Origin: an uncultured Verrucomicrobia subdivision 3 bacterium
Lineage (GTDB): Bacteria > Verrucomicrobiota > Verrucomicrobiae > Limisphaerales > UBA11358
Direction of reading: 5' to 3'
NCBI GenBank assembly: GCA_903847285.1
Contig: CAINDH010000060.1
Coordinates: 1 to 33,221, forward strand
DNA length: 33,221 nucleotides
This document shows, in pieces, positions 26,813-33,221 of this stretch. The position numbers and the translations under genes are program-made. The notes below the pieces were generated by a model, which was given only the letters and a program-made list of their open reading frames with translations, ran no database searches and was not told where the DNA came from. Numbering within the stretch: the stretch's first letter is position 1; each line of letters opens with the position of its first letter.

Positions 26813-27601
26813 ATGGCGTTTGAATTCACTTTTCTCGGCAGCGGCACCTCGCAAGGCGTGCCACTCATCGGCGTGGAATATCCGCCGGAGTATTTGGCCA
26901 ACCCGAAAAACTGGCGCACACGTCCGGCAATTTACGTCGCCACGGATAAGGTCAAGCTCGTCGTAGATACGCCGCCGGAATTTCGCATCCAGTGTCTGCG
27001 CGAAAAAATCAACCACCTTGACGCCGTGCTAGTCACGCACGCGCACGCCGATCACGTCCTCGGCATGGACGACTGCCGTCGCTTCTGCGATCTGCGCGGC
27101 GGCACCACACTACCCATCTACGCGAGCGAGGCGACGATGGTTCATCTGCGGCGAGTGTTCATCTACGCCTTCCATCAAGGCCCGTGGCCAAAAGGGTATT
27201 TCAAACCGGAAGAGCACGTCATCAACGGCGCGTTCGAAATCGGTGATTTGAAAATCACGCCGCTCGATCTGCCGCACGGCAGTATGACAGTGACCGGATT
27301 TCTCTTTGAGCAGGACGGTAAGAAACGGCTGGCCTACTTGAGCGATTGCAAAGAAGTTCCCGACGACGTGCTGGAAAAAATTCGCGGCGTAGAAATCGCC
27401 GTGCTAGACGCGTTACGCCACAAGCCACACCCAACGCACATGTGTCTCGACGAGGCGCTCACGGCGGCGCGACGCATCAACGCCCAAAAAACATTTTTCA
27501 CGCACCTCACGCACGATTACGACCACGACAAGTCGCAGGCGGAACTGCCCCCCGGCATCTGGCTTGCGTGGGACGGGCTAAAGGTGCAAGCGAATGCCTA
27601 A
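26813..27601 (+). CDS. MBL-fold metal-dependent hydrolase (PhnP-like phosphodiesterase)
   Basis: Metallo-beta-lactamase fold enzyme of 262 aa, cytoplasmic, likely cutting a small cyclic or dinucleotide-type phosphodiester. Seen: '[13 protein letters not shown]' at the start, typical of the PhnP/lipoyl-associated hydrolase subgroup; the metal motif H76-A-H-A-D80-H81; '[11 protein letters not shown]' after it; '[13 protein letters not shown]' with a further metal His; 'LSDCKEVPD'; and 'HLTHDYDH' near the C-terminus. ATG 26813 is used since the fold begins right after it; the longer reading adds only 'MLTCRR'. The stop codon (27599-27601) directly touches the 93-bp palindromic repeat in front of the GH5 gene. 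The physiological substrate cannot be told from the sequence. Confidence 0.9.
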   Translation: MAFEFTFLGSGTSQGVPLIGVEYPPEYLANPKNWRTRPAIYVATDKVKLVVDTPPEFRIQCLREKINHLDAVLVTHAHADHVLGMDDCRRFCDLRGGTTLPIYASEATMVHLRRVFIYAFHQGPWPKGYFKPEEHVINGAFEIGDLKITPLDLPHGSMTVTGFLFEQDGKKRLAYLSDCKEVPDDVLEKIRGVEIAVLDALRHKPHPTHMCLDEALTAARRINAQKTFFTHLTHDYDHDKSQAELPPGIWLAWDGLKVQANA

Positions 27602-27602
27602 T

Positions 27603-27695
27603 GACTAAACCATAATGACGAAAAATAATCACGAATCCAGAACTGGCGCTACGGTCATTGGTCATCGGTCATTTTTTTGTCATTATGGTTTAGTC
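27603..27695. repeat. 93-bp palindromic (MITE/REP-like) element with 17-bp perfect ends
   Basis: GACTAAACCATAATGAC (27603-27619) and GTCATTATGGTTTAGTC (27679-27695) are perfect inverted repeats, extended inward by an A-run facing a T-run. The 50-60 bp centre contains GGTCAT three times (27653-27672). The element begins two bases after the MBL stop codon and supplies the ATG used by the GH5 frame. Its compact form suggests a non-autonomous mobile repeat; no transposase is present. Confidence 0.7.
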
Positions 27696-28859
27696 TTTCG
27701 ACATTTTCTGGCGACTGCTCTCGCCATCATGACGTTAAGTGTGGGACGGCTTCACGCACAGTCAGATGCCAGCGAAGAAAAATTCATCCCCGCCAATCCG
27801 CCGGCATTGCAAGTCATCACGAACCGCCACACGCCCGCTTACGCTGCGGCGAAAAAATTTCAGCACGGTGTAAACCTTGGTGATTACCTTGAAGCCGGGC
27901 GCTGGGCCGTGACGGTGGACGCCAGCGAATTTGCCGCGATGGCGCGCGAAGGCTTTGACCATGTGCGCGTGCCGATCGGCTGGCATCGCTACGCCGGAGC
28001 TGCGCCGGATTACACGCTCGCGCCGGAAATTTTTTCCAAGGTTGATTTCGCCGTAACAAATGCGCTTAACAACCAGCTCGCCGTGATGATCAACATCCAT
28101 CACTTCGATGCATTGGACAAAGACCCGGTAGCCGCGATGGATGAATTCTTAAAAATCTGGCGGCAGGTTGCGGCGCACTACAAAAATTTCCCAATGTCGC
28201 TCGTGTTTGAGTTGGACAATGAACCGCATGATCAGGCGACAACGGCGGTGATGAATCCGATTTACGCGCAGGCCATCGCCGAAATTCGCGAAACTAACCC
28301 GCTGCGCACGCTCGTCGTCGAGCCGGGCAGCTGGGGTGGAATTGGCGAACTGAAAAACCTTGTGCTGCCGGCGGACGACAACGTCATCGTGTCGGTGCAT
28401 TGCTACGAGCCGTTTCATTTCACGCATGAGGGCGCGACGTGGACGGGCAAGGATTTTTTGCAGACGAACATCGTGTTCCCCGGCCCGCCAGCGACGCCGC
28501 TAGAGCCAAACATGAATCTGGAACCCAAGCCGTGGGTGCTAAATTGGATCAATAAATACAACATGCTGCCGGCGGAGAAAAATCCGAGCAGCGCGATTGC
28601 CTTCACTGCGAAATTAAAATACCTGCACGCTTGGTCGGATTATTACGGACGCCCCATTCACCTCGGCGAGTTTGGCGCTATCGTCAAAGCCGATGCGCCG
28701 TCGCGCGCAAATTTTTATGCCGCGTTCCGGCAAACGGCGGAAAAAGAAAACCTCGGTTGGTGCATCTGGGACTGGAGCGCAAACTTCCGCTACTGGGACA
28801 AGAAAAACAATTCCTCGCTGCCGGGGATGCACGCAGCGCTCTTCGGGCAAACCAGGTGA
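27615..28859 (+). CDS. Secreted glycoside hydrolase family 5 (cellulase-like)
   Basis: Retaining endo-glycosidase of the GH5 (beta/alpha)8 fold, 414 aa in the reading from 27615. Seen: 'GVNLGDYLEAG', 'GFDHVRVPIGWHRYAG' (strand with the conserved Arg), 'INIHHFDAL', the acid/base E203 in 'FELDNEPHD', 'VSVHCYEPFHFTHEG', and the nucleophile E352 in 'IHLGEFGA', followed by 'WCIWDWSANF'. A hydrophobic segment 'FLATALAIMTLSVGRLHAQ' before residue 50 looks like a signal peptide, so it acts outside the cytoplasm on a beta-glucan, mannan or related polymer. Oddity: the first 27 or so residues are encoded by the palindromic element at 27603-27695, so the start is either taken from that insertion or lies at a non-ATG codon nearer the hydrophobic segment. 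Otherwise intact. Confidence 0.9.
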   Translation: MTKNNHESRTGATVIGHRSFFCHYGLVFRHFLATALAIMTLSVGRLHAQSDASEEKFIPANPPALQVITNRHTPAYAAAKKFQHGVNLGDYLEAGRWAVTVDASEFAAMAREGFDHVRVPIGWHRYAGAAPDYTLAPEIFSKVDFAVTNALNNQLAVMINIHHFDALDKDPVAAMDEFLKIWRQVAAHYKNFPMSLVFELDNEPHDQATTAVMNPIYAQAIAEIRETNPLRTLVVEPGSWGGIGELKNLVLPADDNVIVSVHCYEPFHFTHEGATWTGKDFLQTNIVFPGPPATPLEPNMNLEPKPWVLNWINKYNMLPAEKNPSSAIAFTAKLKYLHAWSDYYGRPIHLGEFGAIVKADAPSRANFYAAFRQTAEKENLGWCIWDWSANFRYWDKKNNSSLPGMHAALFGQTR

Positions 28860-28888
28860 ACCGCAACGTGACCAGACAAGGTTTGCCC
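28845..28888. repeat. Inverted repeat spanning the GH5 stop codon
   Basis: GGGCAAACC (28845-28853) is perfectly complementary to GGTTTGCCC (28880-28888) across a 26-nt loop that contains the GH5 stop codon. There is no T-run after it, so a Rho-independent terminator is unlikely; it could protect the mRNA 3' end. Confidence 0.4.
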
Positions 28889-28930
28889 TGCATGGAAATT
28901 TCCCCTATTCATAGCGGGCTTTAACTTCGT

Positions 28931-29398
28931 ATGAAGAAAAAATTGAAATGGATTTTCGGTGCACTTGCCATCACGTTCGCGCTGCTGCAACTCACCAACC
29001 CCGCACGCACCAATCCGCCCGTGGCCAACGACCTCGCTGCGACTAATCCGCCGCCAGCCGAAGTCACCACCCTGCTCCGCGCCGCCTGCTACGACTGTCA
29101 TTCCTACGAGACCAAATGGCCACTCTATTCGCGTATCGCGCCGTCTTCTTGGCTCGTCGTCGCCGACGTGAACGAAGGCCGCGAGCATTTTAATTTTTCT
29201 GAATGGCCGGGGGAACCCGCACGCATCGCCAAGAAGCTGGATCGCATCAATGAAGTTTTGGATTACCGCGAAATGCCACCGAAGAAATATACCGCCCTGC
29301 ACCCTGAAGCGCGCCTGACCGAACCACAGCGTAAACTTATCATGGACTGGAGCGATGCCGCCGCCAGCAAATTGCGCGACAGCTCAACGAATCAATAA
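28931..29398 (+). CDS. Haem-binding domain protein (single CxxCH cytochrome-like)
   Basis: A 155-aa exported or membrane-anchored protein with an N-terminal hydrophobic segment ('WIFGALAITFALLQL') that may stay as an anchor. It has a single covalent haem motif C53-Y-D-C56-H57 ('AACYDCHSYETKWPLYSRIAPSSW'-type context, given in part), and the C-terminal 'DYREMPPKKYTALHPEARLTEPQRKLIMDW', whose Met may be the distal haem ligand. This layout is the Haem_bd family, common in Bacteroidota and Verrucomicrobiota. Electron-transfer or redox-sensing roles are possible; nothing in the sequence decides. It overlaps no neighbour: the esterase ATG follows its stop codon by a single base, so the two are co-transcribed. 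Confidence 0.88.
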   Translation: MKKKLKWIFGALAITFALLQLTNPARTNPPVANDLAATNPPPAEVTTLLRAACYDCHSYETKWPLYSRIAPSSWLVVADVNEGREHFNFSEWPGEPARIAKKLDRINEVLDYREMPPKKYTALHPEARLTEPQRKLIMDWSDAAASKLRDSSTNQ

Positions 29399-29399
29399 A

Positions 29400-30023
29400 A
29401 TGCTCCACACTGAATTCATTCCCGCGGCACAACCCGATTCCCGCGCGCTCATGGTCATGCTTCACGGCCTTGGCGACAGTATCGAAGGTTACCGCTGGTT
29501 CCCCGAAGCCATGCACCTACCGTGGATGAACTATCTGCTCGTCAACGCACCGGATGAATACTACGGCGGATTTTCATGGTTCGACATCGAGAACCAACAA
29601 CTAGGCGTTTATCGTAGCCGTGAATTGCTATTCAAATTGCTGGATGATTTACGCGGAAAAAACTTCCCTGCCGACCAAATCACGCTTGGTGGATTTTCAC
29701 AGGGTTGTTTGATGACGATTGATATCGGACTCCGCTACCCGCACAAACTCGCCGGACTCGTCGGTATCAGCGGCTGGGTTTTTGAAATGGAAAAATTGTT
29801 GGTGGAAATTCCCGCTACCGCCAAGCAACAGCGGCTACTGGCCACGCATGGCCCGTTTGACACTGTCATACCCATCACTGGCGTGCGCGAGCAGATAAGA
29901 TCGCTTAACGCTGCCGGTTTCAACACTACCTGGCGCGAGTTTCCAAAAGCACACACGATCTACGGCGAGGAAGAACTTTCCGTCATCCGTGATTTTGTGC
30001 GCCTCGGCTACGCCGGAAAATAA
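29400..30023 (+). CDS. Alpha/beta-hydrolase, phospholipase/carboxylesterase family
   Basis: Small cytoplasmic serine esterase of 207 aa in the family of YpfH and acyl-protein thioesterase-like enzymes. Seen: oxyanion loop 'MLHGLGDSIEGY', nucleophile S100 in 'GGFSQGCLM', D154 in 'HGPFDTVIP' and H185 in 'FPKAHTIYGEE', in the right order and spacing. 'WFDIENQQLGVYRSRELL' is the segment where related proteins carry 'WFD...'. ATG 29400 was chosen, one base after the haem-binding gene's stop; the longer reading from 29355 would overlap that gene by 44 bases. The natural substrate is not known; short-chain esters are usual for the family. Confidence 0.9.
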   Translation: MLHTEFIPAAQPDSRALMVMLHGLGDSIEGYRWFPEAMHLPWMNYLLVNAPDEYYGGFSWFDIENQQLGVYRSRELLFKLLDDLRGKNFPADQITLGGFSQGCLMTIDIGLRYPHKLAGLVGISGWVFEMEKLLVEIPATAKQQRLLATHGPFDTVIPITGVREQIRSLNAAGFNTTWREFPKAHTIYGEEELSVIRDFVRLGYAGK

Positions 30024-30152
30024 AGAAGGCAGAAGGTTGAATGCAGAAGTGGCAGCCTATCATGCCAGCCAATTTCCCTCTGAATTTCCCCTTCCGCCTT
30101 CGCTTGTTGTGGTGTGCCGCGCCGACGCGCGGACTTGGTAAGATTAAATCTC

Positions 30153-30365
30153 TCACTGGCGGTTCGCGGCGGGCATCCAAACTTGTTCGGGGCGCGCTTG
30201 ACCGGACGGCTGCCAGTCCATCGCCTGCCCCACGGCGGCGCGCATTTTGGCAAACCACCACTTCGCCCGTGCCACACGCACCTCGCGCTTGCGTCCGTAG
30301 ATGCGAGCTTGCAGCGGGTTCAATCCTAGTTCCAGTTGTTCGTCGTTCACGTTGGTTGTAGTCAT
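30153..30365 (-). CDS. Small hypothetical protein, 70 aa
   Basis: Not a named family. From the ATG at 30365: a Thr-rich start 'MTTTNVNDEQLELGLN', then a basic/aromatic helix 'RKREVRVARAKWWFAKMRAAVGQAMDW' (given in two halves by its features: alternating Arg/Lys and two Trp), ending in a Pro/Gln-rich tail. No signal peptide or membrane helix. The composition (Trp-Trp, regular Arg spacing) looks like a real conserved small protein, possibly nucleic-acid or membrane-surface binding; I have seen similar small proteins in Verrucomicrobiota but cannot name one. It faces the esterase gene tail to tail with 129 bp between that hold no recognisable element. Confidence 0.6.
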   Translation of the reverse strand: MTTTNVNDEQLELGLNPLQARIYGRKREVRVARAKWWFAKMRAAVGQAMDWQPSGQARPEQVWMPAANRQ

Positions 30366-30596
30366 AATTTTGGTTTGAATTACGACAACACTTTCGCAGA
30401 CGAGGTAGGACAAAAGCTGTCCAAGCTGAAAATTTACTAAAAAAAGTTTTAGGCAGGGATTAACCGTGAATCAAACCAAATTTACGGAAAGAAAATTTAT
30501 TCTTCGGCGCGCGGCCGTGTCAGAGACCAACCGCAGAAACATTAACCCACCTACGGCTCGCGCGCGGCTTGTGTATTTTGCGGTTAAAAAATCCCT

Positions 30597-30959
30597 TCAA
30601 CGTAGTTCCACCACATCACCCATCTCCAGCGGAATGTCTGTGCCGTTGAGCAGCACGTTCGCATCAAGCACCGCGCTTTCGCCCTGGCGTGTGATGACGA
30701 CTGCGCGCGGCTCCTGCGAGCCGACGTAATTCGCTGTGGCCACTGCCTGCGCCAGCGTGAGTCCTGCGACCCAAGGCACTTGCGGATTTTGCACCGCGCC
30801 GATGAAGGTGATGCCCTTGTATTGAGCGAGTTGCTGCCGCAACGCCGCGTTCTGCCCCGCAAGATAGGCGTTCTCCGCCAATGCTCGAGACCGCGACTTG
30901 GTCGTGCAGCCAGTCGCGAGCAGTCCCGCCAGCAAGAAAATGAAAAGAGAGTTTCTCAT
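30597..30959 (-). CDS. Small lipoprotein with SLBB-like C-terminal domain
   Basis: A lipoprotein of 120 aa: signal MRNSLFIFLLAGLLATGC with lipobox Cys at residue 18, then a short coiled segment ('ALAENAYLAGQNAALRQQLAQY'), then an SLBB-like module 'GAVQNPQVPWVAGLTLAQAVATANY...PRAVVITRQGESAVLDANVLLNGTDIPLEMGDVVELR' (described in parts). The pattern 'P-x-V-P-W-x-x-G-L-T-L-A-Q-A-I', 'I-x-R-x-G' and a closing 'L-x-x-G-D-V-V-E-L' is that of soluble-ligand-binding beta-grasp domains in polysaccharide-export proteins, but no Poly_export domain is present. An upstream ATG at 30983 is also possible; 30959 gives the normal distance to the lipobox. It follows panB by 60 bp on the same strand. Confidence 0.8.
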   Translation of the reverse strand: MRNSLFIFLLAGLLATGCTTKSRSRALAENAYLAGQNAALRQQLAQYKGITFIGAVQNPQVPWVAGLTLAQAVATANYVGSQEPRAVVITRQGESAVLDANVLLNGTDIPLEMGDVVELR

Positions 30960-31019
30960 CCAACCATCCAGAAATCTATTCATCCAACACCGAAAAACCG
31001 GAAATAGTTTCGCAGCAAT

Positions 31020-31793
31020 TTATTTTACAGGTGAAACCAGCGAACTTTTCCACGCCGCCACCGCCGTCTTGATTTCTCCCGCACAATTTACCTTTGGCTT
31101 CACAAAGCGTGGCGTGAACCACGGGAAACTTCCCGTCAAATCCGGGGTCACCAAAATCTGCCCGTCGCAATCTGGTCCGCTGCCAATGCCAATCGTCGGA
31201 ATCGAGATGCTCTGCGAAATTTCCTTGGCCACCGACGGGGTCACGAGCTCTAACACGATCGCAAAAGCGCCTGCTTCTGCCAGCAGCTTTGCATCTTCAA
31301 GCAATCGCTGATACTCAGTTTCCTTCTTTCCCTTGATATGATAACCACCCTCTTCGAGCACATGCTGTGGGAGCATTCCGAGATGACCACAAAACGGTAT
31401 CCCCGCGGCAACAATGGCTTTGATCTGCGGCAAAATTTCACGTCCGCCCTCGGCCTTAACGTATTCCGCGCCCGCTGCGACCAAGCGCTCGGCATCGGCC
31501 ACGGCCGTCTCAACAGTTTCGTAGCTATGATACGGCAGGTCGCCACCGAGCAACGCATTCGGTTTCGCGCGGGCGGCAGCCCGGACATGGTGCTCCATCT
31601 CCGCCATCGTCACATGCGTCGTATCGGGATAACCCAGCACGACCATCCCCAACGAATCGCCGACGAGCAAGAAAGGCACACCGCATTCGTCGAGCAGCTT
31701 CGCCATCGGGAAATCATACGCCGTGAGCGCGGCAATTTTCTCGCCGCGCGCTTTCATGGCGCGGATGGAATCAACTGTGATTTTGGAATTCAT
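31020..31793 (-). CDS. panB: 3-methyl-2-oxobutanoate hydroxymethyltransferase (pantothenate synthesis)
   Basis: Makes ketopantoate from 2-oxoisovalerate and methylene-tetrahydrofolate, the first committed step towards pantothenate and CoA; cytoplasmic. Length 257 aa, as expected. Family motifs seen: 'ALTAYDFPMAKLLDE', 'LVGDSLGMVVLGYPDTTHVTM' (Mg-binding Asp, catalytic-site loop), 'AEYVKAEGG', 'GHLGMLPQHV', 'IVLELVTPSVAKEIS', and 'PTIGIGSGPDCDGQILV'. The start ATG at 31793 lies directly against a repeat element that fills the 73 bp after rfaE1. The partner genes panC and panE are not in the window. Confidence 0.97.
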   Translation of the reverse strand: MNSKITVDSIRAMKARGEKIAALTAYDFPMAKLLDECGVPFLLVGDSLGMVVLGYPDTTHVTMAEMEHHVRAAARAKPNALLGGDLPYHSYETVETAVADAERLVAAGAEYVKAEGGREILPQIKAIVAAGIPFCGHLGMLPQHVLEEGGYHIKGKKETEYQRLLEDAKLLAEAGAFAIVLELVTPSVAKEISQSISIPTIGIGSGPDCDGQILVTPDLTGSFPWFTPRFVKPKVNCAGEIKTAVAAWKSSLVSPVK

Positions 31794-31800
31794 TTTTTAG

Positions 31801-31862
31801 CCTGCAGATTTCTCAGATTAATGCAAAATCGAAAATCTGCGTTCATCGGCGCAATCTGCGGG
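31801..31862. repeat. Intergenic repeat with AATCTGCGG ends, in front of panB
   Basis: CCTGCAGATT (31801-31810) is inverted against AATCTGCGGG (31853-31862), 9 of 10 bases, with another AATCTGCG at 31834-31841. It occupies nearly the whole gap between rfaE1 and panB and resembles the element at 32891-32976. Confidence 0.55.
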
Positions 31863-31866
31863 TGAT

Positions 31867-32880
31867 TTATTTTGAAAAACTCTTCACCAACTCCTCGGGA
31901 TTGGTCGTGGCCGTGCCAACTTTGCCGACGACAATTCCCGCCGCGTGATTGGAAAGGATTGCCGCCTCAATTGGCGATGCGCCTGCCGCGATTGCCAGCG
32001 TGAAACTCGCGATGACAGTATCGCCCGCGCCGGAAACATCGAACACTTCCTGCGCGACCGTCGGGATGTGAAAGGGCTTCTGCCCACGCTGGCACAGCAA
32101 CATTCCCAATTCACCAAGCGTGATGAGTAGCAGCGCCGGGTTCAATTCCTTCAGCAACCGCTCCGCGACCAGCATCAGGTTTTTATCTGCGAACGGATTG
32201 GCGTTCTTCGTGTCATCCGGCAAGTCGGCGAGTTCAAACGCCTCTTTGCGATTCGGCGTGATGAGCGAGAGGCCATTCAGATTCAGATGATGCACCGGCT
32301 TCGGGTCGAGACTCAGCCACACGCCGCGCGCGTGGCAGAGCGCTTTGATTTCGTTGAGCAACGCCTGTGTCACTACGCCCTTGCCGTAATCGCCGACGAT
32401 GACGGCATCCGCACCGGAAATTTTCTTTTTGATCTCTGCGAGCAATGCCGCATTGGTCTTGGCATCCAACGCGCCACGCGTCTCGCGATCAACACGCACA
32501 ACCTGCTGCTGGTGCGCCACGATGCGCGTCTTGATACTTGTGTGACGGGTGGAAGATTTTACCAACCCGCCGCAGCCAATGTTTTGCTCGGACAAAAGTT
32601 TTAACAACTTGGCTGCCGCTTCATCCCGGCCGATGGCGCCGAACAATTCCGCCGGAGTTTTCAGGTGAACCAGATTGCGCGCCACGTTCGCCGCGCCGCC
32701 GGGCATGAAACTCTCGCGTTGGAAATCTACCACCGGCACCGGCGCTTCCGGCGAGATGCGCGATACGCCGCCCCAGATGAACTGGTCGAGCATCACGTCG
32801 CCGACGACGAGCACGCGGGTCTTTTGCGCGACGGCCAAAATCTGTCTGGCACGCGAAGCGGATAATTTATTTGCACTCAT
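31867..32880 (-). CDS. rfaE1: D-glycero-beta-D-manno-heptose-7-phosphate kinase
   Basis: PfkB/ribokinase-type sugar kinase of 337 aa for ADP-heptose synthesis, used in the inner core of lipopolysaccharide; cytoplasmic. Seen: 'VVGDVMLDQFIWGGVSRISPEAPVPV', the substrate region typical of HldE/RfaE1; 'MPGGAANVARNLVHL'; 'RVDRET'; 'VIVGDYGKGV'; and the ATP/anion-hole motif 'VFDVSGAGDTVIASF' with the catalytic Asp. The adenylyltransferase half found in HldE is missing, so this is a separate RfaE1, and a RfaE2 gene is expected elsewhere. ATG 32880 is preceded on its strand by the repeat element at 32891-32976. Confidence 0.95.
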   Translation of the reverse strand: MSANKLSASRARQILAVAQKTRVLVVGDVMLDQFIWGGVSRISPEAPVPVVDFQRESFMPGGAANVARNLVHLKTPAELFGAIGRDEAAAKLLKLLSEQNIGCGGLVKSSTRHTSIKTRIVAHQQQVVRVDRETRGALDAKTNAALLAEIKKKISGADAVIVGDYGKGVVTQALLNEIKALCHARGVWLSLDPKPVHHLNLNGLSLITPNRKEAFELADLPDDTKNANPFADKNLMLVAERLLKELNPALLLITLGELGMLLCQRGQKPFHIPTVAQEVFDVSGAGDTVIASFTLAIAAGASPIEAAILSNHAAGIVVGKVGTATTNPEELVKSFSK

Positions 32881-32890
32881 TTTATTTTAG

Positions 32891-32976
32891 CCACGGATGA
32901 AACACAGATTGAACACAGTTGAGAATGAAAACATTTTGCCGAAAATCATCTATGTTTCACCTGTGAAAATCTGCGG
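32891..32976. repeat. Intergenic repeat with AATCTGCGG end, in front of rfaE1
   Basis: CCACGGATGAAACACAGATT (32891-32910) is imperfectly inverted against the stretch around 32944-32965 (ATCTATGTTTCACCTGTG). The element ends with AATCTGCGG (32968-32976), the same motif that closes the element before panB. It fills most of the gap between thiG and rfaE1. Confidence 0.5.
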
Positions 32977-32984
32977 CTCAGAAT

Positions 32985-33221
32985 TCAGTTCAAAAATCCC
33001 GTCAGCGGACTCGTCGCACTGGCCGTTTCGCTTTGCGCGCCAAGGCCGATTTCAAAGGCCCCGCGTCCTGCTTCCACCGCGTGCTTGAATGCGATACCCA
33101 TGCGGTTCGGATCATTCGCCACGGCGATGGCCGTGTTTACCAGCACGGCGTCCGCGCCGAGTTCCATCGCCTCCGCCGCGTGGCTCGGCGCGCCGATGCC
33201 TGCATCTACAACCACGGGAAC
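32985..33221 (-). CDS. thiG: Thiazole synthase, C-terminal part (5' end cut by window edge)
   Basis: Last 78 residues of ThiG, which forms the thiazole phosphate of thiamine from deoxyxylulose phosphate, dehydroglycine and ThiS thiocarboxylate. The visible part begins '[33 protein letters not shown]' (given by motif: the VDAGIG phosphate loop and the '[12 protein letters not shown]' strand) and ends '[12 protein letters not shown]', the standard ThiG terminus. The open frame runs through the right edge, so the start is not seen. It is followed after 104 bp by rfaE1 on the same strand. Confidence 0.95.
   Translation of the reverse strand, partial: VPVVVDAGIGAPSHAAEAMELGADAVLVNTAIAVANDPNRMGIAFKHAVEAGRGAFEIGLGAQSETASATSPLTGFLN

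Noticed and set aside
30392..30420. Short palindrome GGACAAAAGCTGTCC as an operator
   Set aside because: Only 5-bp arms, a single copy, and not at a promoter-like position for a recognisable gene.
1..33221. CRISPR array, prophage or IS transposase
   Set aside because: No regularly spaced repeats, Cas, integrase, capsid or transposase sequence was found anywhere in the window.

Overview
The window looks like chromosome of a Gram-negative member of the Verrucomicrobiota, probably of the Pedosphaera/Limisphaerales kind. The evidence is indirect: a DUF1559-type pseudopilin, very large secreted proteins with autotransporter-associated beta-strand repeats (PATR), a shared 'LQSQTN...W...PGG...FYRL' C-terminus, start codons mostly without a clear Shine-Dalgarno sequence, and diderm envelope genes (lnt, rfaE1). 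No rRNA marker is present, so the assignment rests on protein style.

Region 1 (1-4550, minus strand) is a tight alginate/uronate catabolic operon. In transcription order it holds an SDR of the DEH-reductase type, a PL17 oligoalginate lyase, a KdgF cupin and an ExuT-type MFS transporter that runs off the left edge. Gaps are only 11-14 bp. Together they would cut alginate oligomers to unsaturated uronate, linearise it to DEH and reduce DEH to KDG; the KDG kinase and aldolase are not in view.

Region 2 (4626-14309, minus strand) is a cell-surface cluster: PATR protein, beta-helix protein with a CBM96/DNRLRE domain, a second PATR protein and a pseudopilin, closed by a terminator. Both PATR genes are preceded by the same promoter-like element carrying a TTGTC/GACAA dyad. 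The beta-helix/CBM96 protein next to an alginate operon suggests an extracellular polysaccharide-attack module, but its substrate is inferred.

Region 3 (14310-15150) is a gene-poor island with three hairpins, followed by a one-gene cassette of about 380 bp (107-aa protein) bounded by an 18-bp direct repeat and by inverted GCTGCCTAA/TTAGGCAGC arms. This resembles an integron cassette or another small site-specifically inserted unit.

Region 4 (15114-33221) is mostly housekeeping. It holds tilS-rpsO-pnp (minus); a periplasmic group of S1C protease, unknown exported protein and FKBP isomerase (plus); a HAD-Lnt fusion; tRNA-Arg(TCG); rnhC; an MBL hydrolase; a GH5 glycosidase whose predicted start lies inside a 93-bp palindromic repeat; a haem-binding protein; an esterase; and a minus-strand set of thiG, rfaE1, panB and a small SLBB-like lipoprotein with related repeat elements in front of panB and rfaE1.
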